From Thermoprotei archaeon (GTDB lineage: Archaea; Thermoproteota; Thermoprotei_A; Sulfolobales; NBVN01): DNA of 16,847 bases. Positions 12,216 to 16,847 of the stretch are shown in pieces. The position numbers and the translations under genes are program-made. The stretch spans positions 1 through 16,847 of the forward strand of contig QMWS01000006.1 of assembly GCA_003661745.1 (NCBI GenBank). Direction: 5' to 3'. Under the pieces are notes generated by a model that made no database searches, had not been told where the DNA came from, and worked only from the letters and a program-made list of their open reading frames with translations. Positions within the stretch are counted from its first letter, which is position 1; the number at the start of each line of letters is the position of its first letter.

Positions 12216-13937
12216 TTACTTTGTAAGGCTTATTAAACTTTTAACTTTGCTGATAACTTCATCTAATCCTACCCTGACTTGAGCACGCGTATCTCTCTCA
12301 CGAATCGTTACGGTCCTATCCTCCAGTGTCTGATAGTCAACTGTTACCGCGTATGGTATACCTATTTCATCAGCCCTAGCGTATCTGCGTCCTATACTCC
12401 CTGAATCATCATAAACTGCTGTGAGCCCCTGCACTAGCGCGTTATGAAATATCTCCTTGGCAATGCTTATTAAAGGCTCCTTAGTCACTAATGGAAAGAC
12501 CGCTAACTTTATTGGCGCTATCTTAGGCGGTATCTTAAGTACCACCCTGCCCTCCTCCTCAGTGTATGCGTGATCGAGAACAACCAATACCAATCTTTCT
12601 GCACCAAATGACGGCTCAACAACATGCGGTATAAACTTCTTGCCGGCTATCTTTTCCTCAACAACCCGGACTTCAACAGCGCTTAGGGGTACCCTAAACC
12701 CGTTAACTTCTATATGACTCTTACCTTCAGCCAGCGCTCTCCTTACTACATCAACACTGAGCTTCCTCAGCGACTTAAGGACCTCACCGCTTTTTCCTCT
12801 AAAGAGTTTGCCTATAATTACCTTATTTACGAATATCTCCTCTACTTTCTTGATAACAGGCTTATCGAACTTCTTAAATACCGTTAAGTCCTGGCCTGAG
12901 TATTTCATGTGACCCGAGAGATCGTAGTCTCCTCGGTAGGCGTGTCCTGAGACCTCAATCCAGCCCCACCTACTTATCCTAACTAGCTGATCGAAAGTCT
13001 GCGTAGCATAGTGTGCCCTCTCATGAGGTAACTTCTCCTCAAAGAACATACTGTCCTCGGGTACCCCGAGCTCCTTGACGAATTCTTTAGCTACAGCCAT
13101 CCAATAAGCTAGCCATGCATTCTTGACCACACCTTCCTTTACCGCTTCCTCAACATCAAAGACGTCAGGCTTCTCCTCCCCCCTGATCTTCGCGTCAGCT
13201 GTAAGAATCCTTAACTTACCTCCAAACCTACTAAAGGGTGGTTCACCGGGGTCCTCCGGATCAAAGAAGAACTCCACCTCCATTATAGTAAACTCCCTTA
13301 AGCGAACCATGCCCTGCCTTGGAGATATCTCATTTCTCGCTACCCTACCAACTTGGGCAATACCTAAAGGTAGCTTCTCTCTCATTACGGTGTGAACTCT
13401 CTTAAATGATGTAAACATTCCTTGAGCTGCTTCAGGTCTCAAGAACGCAGTATTCTGCGTATACGGGCCTATGAAGGTCTGAAAGAGTAAGTTAAATACT
13501 CTTACGTCGCCTAGGTCACCACCGCATATAGGGCACTTAATGTTGTTATCTCTTATTAACTTAGTCAATTCTTCAACACTTTTTCCCTCAACTTTAATCT
13601 TTAATGCCTCCTCAATGAGCTGATCGGCCCTATATTTTCTCTTACATGAAAGACATTCAACTATAGGGTCTGTGAAATGCTGTAGGTGCCCGCTTGCCTC
13701 GAAAACCACCTTAGGTGTTATGACAGGTGTCTCTATCTCTACAACCATGTCCATGTGCCTTATTACAAAGTACTCTCTCCACAGCTGAACTATATTATTC
13801 TTGAGTAAGGTGCCTAGCGGCCCTAAGTCGTAGAATCCCGCTACTCCACCGTATATCTCAAATGATGGCCAAAAGAACCCCCTCCTCTTAGCCAACTCAA
13901 CTATCTTTTCATACTTATCAAGTTCTCGGTTGCTCAT
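12216..13937 (-). CDS. glyS: Glycyl-tRNA synthetase (archaeal/eukaryotic type)
   Basis: Charges tRNA-Gly with glycine in the cytoplasm. It is a class II synthetase of the alpha-2 type. From ATG 13937 (573 aa) the N-terminal motif-1 region contains FFWPSFEIYGGVAGFYDLGP. A zinc-binding insert has C95-x2-C98 and C135-x2-C138. Motif 2 spans about 165-224 (FLRPEAAQGMF ... RNEISPRQG ... LREF), motif 3 is EPSFGAERL near 441-449, and the anticodon-binding domain follows from about 474 (KIAPIKLAVFPL ... SIGRRYARADEIGIPY). Length is normal. A TTG at 13955 would add six residues, but a TATA box at 13969-13978 puts the transcript start near 13949, after that TTG. Divergent from agmatinase. Confidence 0.97.
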   Translation of the reverse strand: MSNRELDKYEKIVELAKRRGFFWPSFEIYGGVAGFYDLGPLGTLLKNNIVQLWREYFVIRHMDMVVEIETPVITPKVVFEASGHLQHFTDPIVECLSCKRKYRADQLIEEALKIKVEGKSVEELTKLIRDNNIKCPICGGDLGDVRVFNLLFQTFIGPYTQNTAFLRPEAAQGMFTSFKRVHTVMREKLPLGIAQVGRVARNEISPRQGMVRLREFTIMEVEFFFDPEDPGEPPFSRFGGKLRILTADAKIRGEEKPDVFDVEEAVKEGVVKNAWLAYWMAVAKEFVKELGVPEDSMFFEEKLPHERAHYATQTFDQLVRISRWGWIEVSGHAYRGDYDLSGHMKYSGQDLTVFKKFDKPVIKKVEEIFVNKVIIGKLFRGKSGEVLKSLRKLSVDVVRRALAEGKSHIEVNGFRVPLSAVEVRVVEEKIAGKKFIPHVVEPSFGAERLVLVVLDHAYTEEEGRVVLKIPPKIAPIKLAVFPLVTKEPLISIAKEIFHNALVQGLTAVYDDSGSIGRRYARADEIGIPYAVTVDYQTLEDRTVTIRERDTRAQVRVGLDEVISKVKSLISLTK

Positions 13938-13968
13938 ACCGCTAACCCTACACAAACCCTTAATTATA

Positions 13969-13984
13969 GTTTTAAACTTAAAAC
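13969..13984. promoter_or_regulatory. Overlapping divergent TATA boxes of glyS and the agmatinase gene
   Basis: The short spacer holds back-to-back elements: AGTTTAAAAC read leftward (13978-13969), about 37 bp before the glyS ATG, and TTTTAAAC or CTTAAAAC read rightward (13970-13984), 24-30 bp before the agmatinase TTG. Only 66 bp separate the two start codons, so the two genes probably compete for or share TBP binding. Confidence 0.5.
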
Positions 13985-14003
13985 CTTTAATTGGTGGCTG
14001 ATT

Positions 14004-14903
14004 TTGAAGGAACTCTACCTAAATAAGTCTCCGTACGTGTTTCTCGGTATTAGTGGTGATCCCTCAAAAGTCCCCTATAGTATCGTTGGTGTGCCTTTCG
14101 ATTCTACATCAAGTTTTCGCAGCGGCTCAAGGTTTGCGCCATTGCACGTTAGGTTAGTATCTCAAAGTCTAGAGACGTACTCCTTAAGGGCAGATGTTGA
14201 TGTCGAAGACTTCCCGGCGCATGACGAGGGTGACATCATAGTGTCACCTGGTGATATTTCATGGACATTTAGGGCTATTGAGGAGGTATCTGAGGAGCTA
14301 TTCAGTAGTGGCAGGAAACCTGTATTTATTGGTGGAGACCACATAATTTCAGTCCCCATAACCACGGGTATGGTTAAGGCCTTAGGTAAGGATCTATGCC
14401 TAATTCTACTTGATGCTCACCTAGACCTCCGGGACTCATACTTGGGAAATAGGTTCAGCCACGCATGCGTAACTAGAAGGCTGTGCGAGGTAGTCGACCC
14501 TAGATCCATACTTGTCATCGGTGCTAGAGCATTTAGTAAGAGTGAACTTAATGATGCTAGGAAGCTCAAGCTCAAGTACTACACTACACTAGACGTAAGG
14601 CGGCTGGGTGTGAGGGGTACTGCTAAAGTCATTAATGACTTTACGTCATCATTTAGTAGGGTCTACATATCAGTGGATTTTGACGTCTTTGATCCCGCAT
14701 ACGCACCCGGTGTTCAGACACCCGAACCTGACGGTCTCTCTCCAGGCGAGGTATTTGACATATTGTATAAAATAGTAGATTCGAGGGTGATTGGACTTGA
14801 TGTAGTTGAGGTTTGCCCTCCACACGATGTCAACGACGTCACGGCAGCACTAGCCGCTAAGACGGTGCTGGAGATACTTTCGTATATGCATATTTCACGG
14901 TAG
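14004..14903 (+). CDS. speB: Agmatinase / arginase-family ureohydrolase
   Basis: Hydrolyses a guanidino compound, most likely agmatine to putrescine plus urea, the second step of polyamine synthesis from arginine in archaea. Binuclear manganese ligands are all present: H113 (GGDHI), D137, H139 and D141 (DAHLD), and D225 and D227 (SVDFDVFDP). The PEPDGLSPGE segment and FSHACVTRR, in the position where agmatinases have SHG/SHA, favour agmatinase over arginase. Length (299) is usual. The start is TTG 14004 with GGTGG (13993-13997) as Shine-Dalgarno; no other start would leave the conserved N-terminus intact. It converges with the gap gene, with 43 bp between the ends. Confidence 0.94.
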   Translation: MKELYLNKSPYVFLGISGDPSKVPYSIVGVPFDSTSSFRSGSRFAPLHVRLVSQSLETYSLRADVDVEDFPAHDEGDIIVSPGDISWTFRAIEEVSEELFSSGRKPVFIGGDHIISVPITTGMVKALGKDLCLILLDAHLDLRDSYLGNRFSHACVTRRLCEVVDPRSILVIGARAFSKSELNDARKLKLKYYTTLDVRRLGVRGTAKVINDFTSSFSRVYISVDFDVFDPAYAPGVQTPEPDGLSPGEVFDILYKIVDSRVIGLDVVEVCPPHDVNDVTAALAAKTVLEILSYMHISR

Positions 14904-14946
14904 CTGTGGTGTATACGAAGATTGTAGTGAGCGGTAGAATGAAGGT

Positions 14947-15996
14947 TTAGTAAAGCTTCTTTACTATTCCTAGCGCCTTATCCGTTTTTGCAATTGACTT
15001 AAATGCCTCCCTCTCCAGCTCTGTTAGCGCTCTTATCGCATCAATGTTCTCCGGTACCACGTTCGATTCATTAGGTGTTGCCCACATTAGGTACACCTCA
15101 TATCCAGTCTCGTCAACAGATATGCTATCTAACCACACTGGAATCTCGTAGAGGTCACCTCTAGGCCTGCCTGTATCTCGCGCTATCTCAAAGATCGAAT
15201 TAAGACCCTCTACTCCGTCCTTTCCTGAGATGAAAACCACTCGCGGCTCCTCTTCTAGCACCTTTATAACATCGTCCCTTGTTACTTTCGTCTTAAGCTC
15301 TAGCATTGCCGTATGTAGGTGGAAGAGATTGTGACTCGCCTTTACTGCCATAGTCATTATGTTTAGATCTGGTATTACAGTCCTAGCATCAGGCCCATGG
15401 TGGGATGGCACGCGGAGGTCTGGCACCACCGTGTTCATAATGCCTGTGTGGCTTGACTCCCAGACATCTACTGCCCTCCTAACAATAACTACCCTAGCCT
15501 TCTTAACGCCCAGTTTTTCGTGAATACCACCAATCACTCTACATATAGCTGTTGTATTACAGCTCACGACCCTGACAAACTGCTTGCCTAGCGCTTCCGA
15601 GTAATTTCTCTGAGCTACAAATGATGTACCTGCTACCTCGTGTTTTTCGCCTCCCTGAAAGATCGCCTTTACACCATACTTCTCATATATTTGCTTATTC
15701 TTGGCTCCTACCTTAGCTGGTGTAGCATCTATTATCACATCAACCTCACCCTTCCTTAATAACTCCTCCAAAGTGCCTTCCACAGGTACGCCACTTTGAC
15801 GCATCACATCAGCTCTTTCAGGTATGGACGCGTATACTTTATACCCCTTAGCTACAGCCATCTTCACTCTCCAATCACCAACTATGTCGGAAACTCCCAC
15901 TAGCTCCATATCATCCTGCTTCGTAACAGCATCTGCAACTCTCTTTCCTATTACGCCATATCCATTAACTAGAACCCTAACTTTAGCCTTACCCAT
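14947..15996 (-). CDS. gap: Glyceraldehyde-3-phosphate dehydrogenase, archaeal type II
   Basis: The phosphorylating GAPDH of archaea interconverts glyceraldehyde 3-phosphate and 1,3-bisphosphoglycerate; in hyperthermophiles it mainly serves gluconeogenesis. The N-terminal dinucleotide-binding motif is VNGYGVIGKRVADAV (residues 10-24), the catalytic cysteine is C146 in SCNTTAICR, and the archaeal signature PSHHGPDARTV supplies the active-site histidine near 199-200. Length (349) is slightly above the usual 335-345. ATG 15996 is about 30 bp downstream of TTTAATTTATGC, so the mRNA has little or no leader. Confidence 0.97.
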   Translation of the reverse strand: MGKAKVRVLVNGYGVIGKRVADAVTKQDDMELVGVSDIVGDWRVKMAVAKGYKVYASIPERADVMRQSGVPVEGTLEELLRKGEVDVIIDATPAKVGAKNKQIYEKYGVKAIFQGGEKHEVAGTSFVAQRNYSEALGKQFVRVVSCNTTAICRVIGGIHEKLGVKKARVVIVRRAVDVWESSHTGIMNTVVPDLRVPSHHGPDARTVIPDLNIMTMAVKASHNLFHLHTAMLELKTKVTRDDVIKVLEEEPRVVFISGKDGVEGLNSIFEIARDTGRPRGDLYEIPVWLDSISVDETGYEVYLMWATPNESNVVPENIDAIRALTELEREAFKSIAKTDKALGIVKKLY

Positions 15997-16149
15997 AAGA
16001 ATCCCGTAATGTTTCTATGCATAAATTAAAAAATAAGTATAACGGACACTCAATACTTCCCGGTAGCTCTCTTGACGTAGTGCACTAAGAGTCGGCTATT
16101 CCGGCAATTGAGATAAAATATATTAAGGACTTAGAACCCCATCATTATT
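15997..16149. other. Intergenic region between gap and the tRNA 3' half
   Basis: The first 45 bp are A/T-rich and hold the leftward gap promoter. The middle is unremarkable; I found no tRNA 5' half (no GGGCCCG) and no open frame here. The end holds the rightward TATA-like element described separately. Confidence 0.5.
16115..16128 (+). promoter_or_regulatory. TATA box upstream of the tRNA 3' half
   Basis: AAAATATATTAAGG is centred 29 bp before G16150, where the sequence switches from A/T-rich to the G/C-rich leader. The spacing predicts transcription starting at about 16148-16150, so the tRNA 3' half seems to be an independent transcription unit. Confidence 0.5.
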
Positions 16150-16233
16150 GGGCGGAGGAGCCGTACGGGAATCATAAGAGGCGATCTCTGAGACACCGGG
16201 TGGTCCGGGGTTCGAATCCCCGCGGGCCCACCA
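16150..16233 (+). tRNA. Lone tRNA 3' half with a 45-nt leader (candidate split tRNA gene)
   Basis: From 16195 the sequence is a perfect tRNA 3' half: A38, anticodon-stem strand CCGGG (16196-16200), variable loop TGGTC, T arm CGGGG-TTCGAAT-CCCCG, acceptor strand CGGGCCC, A73 and encoded CCA (16231-16233). No matching 5' half (GGGCCCG, D arm, CCCGG) occurs upstream or anywhere in the window. In its place is a 45-nt, largely G/C-rich leader (16150-16194), of which only the first four bases could pair with the acceptor. Leader TGAG (16189-16192) followed by AC^A fits the 3' side of a bulge-helix-bulge and would pair with CUCA, as in a CAT-anticodon loop. Body sequence resembles archaeal tRNA-Lys or tRNA-Ile2. 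Alternatives: a tRNA remnant or an att-site duplicate. T-rich sequence follows the CCA. Confidence 0.6.
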
Positions 16234-16293
16234 TTTCTCTCCTACTCAATTCTTAGCTTAATCAGACTTTGAACGACATTATCTATCGCTAGC

Positions 16294-16476
16294 TCATATA
16301 GCTTTAACAAGCTTAGGCTCTTCCTTACGCACCTTGACTATTATCTTGGACCCGCAGGCTGGACATCTGATAAACACGAATCCCTCACCAAGTTCCTTGG
16401 CCTCAAACGCCTCTATATCCCTCTTACTGAAGAATCTACCGCACTTCCAGCACCTGTAGAGTATATCTGAGCTCAT
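16294..16476 (-). CDS. rpoP: DNA-directed RNA polymerase subunit P (Rpb12 homologue)
   Basis: A 60-residue zinc-ribbon subunit of archaeal RNA polymerase. It has YRCWKCGRFFS near the N-terminus and CPACGSKIIVKVRKEEPKLVKAI at the C-terminus; the C-x2-C pairs hold zinc and the KII..VR....K.VKAI tail is diagnostic of RpoP. The segment between the pairs is longer than the 15 or so residues usual in euryarchaea. ATG 16476 is preferred because GGTG (16486-16483) is a Shine-Dalgarno six bases upstream; GTG 16485 lies inside it. CTTTAAAG at 16499-16492 may be the TATA box, though it is close. Confidence 0.9.
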   Translation of the reverse strand: MSSDILYRCWKCGRFFSKRDIEAFEAKELGEGFVFIRCPACGSKIIVKVRKEEPKLVKAI

Positions 16477-16626
16477 CTTAAGCACCGTAAACTTTAAAGT
16501 AAGGACTGTAAAATACTTTATTACTTACTATGATCATATAGTGAGCCAATTTAGCGGGCTCCTTGACGGGCAATAGTAAAAGCTTATAAGGTTTGCCACC
16601 TCTTGAATAGTGTAGCAGGGTGGGTC

Positions 16627-16847
16627 ATGGGGAAGAAGAGCAAGAGCGATATCGAAGCCCTCTGTGGTGGACTACCTGAGGAACTATGTGTGCAGCTGGG
16701 AGCTGAGCAGCAATTCGTAAAGATTAAGGTAGAGAAGCGAAAATTTGGGAAAGAAGTTACTATTATAGAGGGATTAGATCCCACAGTATATAACTTAAAG
16801 AAGGCTGCCTCAGCACTTAAGTCAAGGCTAGCTACGGGAGGGACTGT
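16627..16847 (+). CDS. Translation initiation factor aIF1 (SUI1/eIF1 family), cut by the right window edge
   Basis: aIF1 binds the small ribosomal subunit near the P site and supports start-codon selection. The 73 visible residues include GLPEELC, then KIKVEKRKFGKEVTIIEGLD and LKSRLATGGT, the SUI1 core; the last approximately 25-30 residues lie beyond the window. Archaeal homologues usually begin with a CPVCGLPKELCVC zinc-type motif; here only C13 and C21 remain (LCGGLPEELCVQL), so zinc is probably not bound. ATG 16627 follows GGGTGGGT as Shine-Dalgarno, and GCTTATAAGG at 16582-16591 is a good TATA box. Divergent from rpoP. Confidence 0.93.
   Translation, partial: MGKKSKSDIEALCGGLPEELCVQLGAEQQFVKIKVEKRKFGKEVTIIEGLDPTVYNLKKAASALKSRLATGGT

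Noticed and set aside
16150..16194. Reading the leader as an ordinary tRNA 5' half
   Set aside because: Only GGGC pairs with the acceptor strand (the next three positions are mismatched), and there is neither a D arm nor a CCCGG anticodon strand to match CCGGG.
16234..16293. Possible permuted tRNA, with the 5' half downstream of the 3' half
   Set aside because: The sequence after the CCA has no GGGCCCG, D arm or CCCGG strand, so a permuted gene is not supported.
16584..16784. 66-codon open frame on the minus strand
   Set aside because: It lies antisense to the SUI1 gene, whose protein is clearly recognisable, and its own product is serine/phenylalanine-rich with no family resemblance.
1..16847. 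CRISPR arrays, insertion sequences, integrases
   Set aside because: Read on both strands, I found no regularly spaced repeats, terminal inverted repeats, or transposase or integrase-like proteins.

Overview
The window is archaeal and most likely comes from a hyperthermophilic member of the Thermoproteota (Crenarchaeota). This rests on several observations. The protein families are archaeal: type II GAPDH, RpoP, aIF1/SUI1, archaeal-type GlyRS, type 2 methionine aminopeptidase and tRNA-splicing endonuclease. One protein looks like the crenarchaeal DUF1512 family. The two complete tRNA genes contain introns at the anticodon and encode CCA. The 5S rRNA gene stands alone. TATA boxes lie 24-30 bp upstream of many genes, and GTG/TTG starts are frequent. 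I cannot name a genus.

Layout. 1-2510: a membrane protein cut by the left edge (DUF1614-like), a divergent CitG/MdcB-like protein, a metallophosphoesterase and a small zinc-ribbon protein. 2575-4210: a hypothetical protein, tRNA-Gln(CTG) with a 58-nt intron, tRNA with a CAT anticodon and a 16-nt intron, and a two-gene operon ending in a C2H2 zinc finger protein. 4419-5647: a YjbQ-family protein, a hypothetical protein and 5S rRNA. 5681-8841: a probable operon map - DUF1512 - membrane/zinc protein, divergent from a metallo-beta-lactamase-fold hydrolase. 8940-10009: a candidate C/D box sRNA divergent from a UbiX-like flavin prenyltransferase, then an eight-cysteine protein. 10052-13937: an information-processing block read leftward: glyS, two small unknown proteins, a PhoU-like DUF47 protein and endA. 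14004-15996: agmatinase converging with type II GAPDH. 16150-16847: what looks like the 3' half of a tRNA with no 5' half, rpoP, and an aIF1/SUI1 gene cut by the right edge.

The most interesting thread is RNA processing. Two intron-bearing tRNAs, the splicing endonuclease subunit that would process them, and a lone tRNA 3' half with its own TATA box occur in one window. The 3' half has a 45-nt leader in place of the 5' half, which is what a trans-spliced (split) tRNA would look like. The endA gene has no ATG, GTG or TTG that would include its conserved N-terminal domain. A probable C/D box sRNA appears to share one TATA box with the divergent ubiX-like gene. The remainder is housekeeping: translation, transcription, polyamine synthesis and central carbon metabolism, plus conserved proteins of unknown function. 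I saw no mobile elements, integrases, CRISPR arrays or defence genes.
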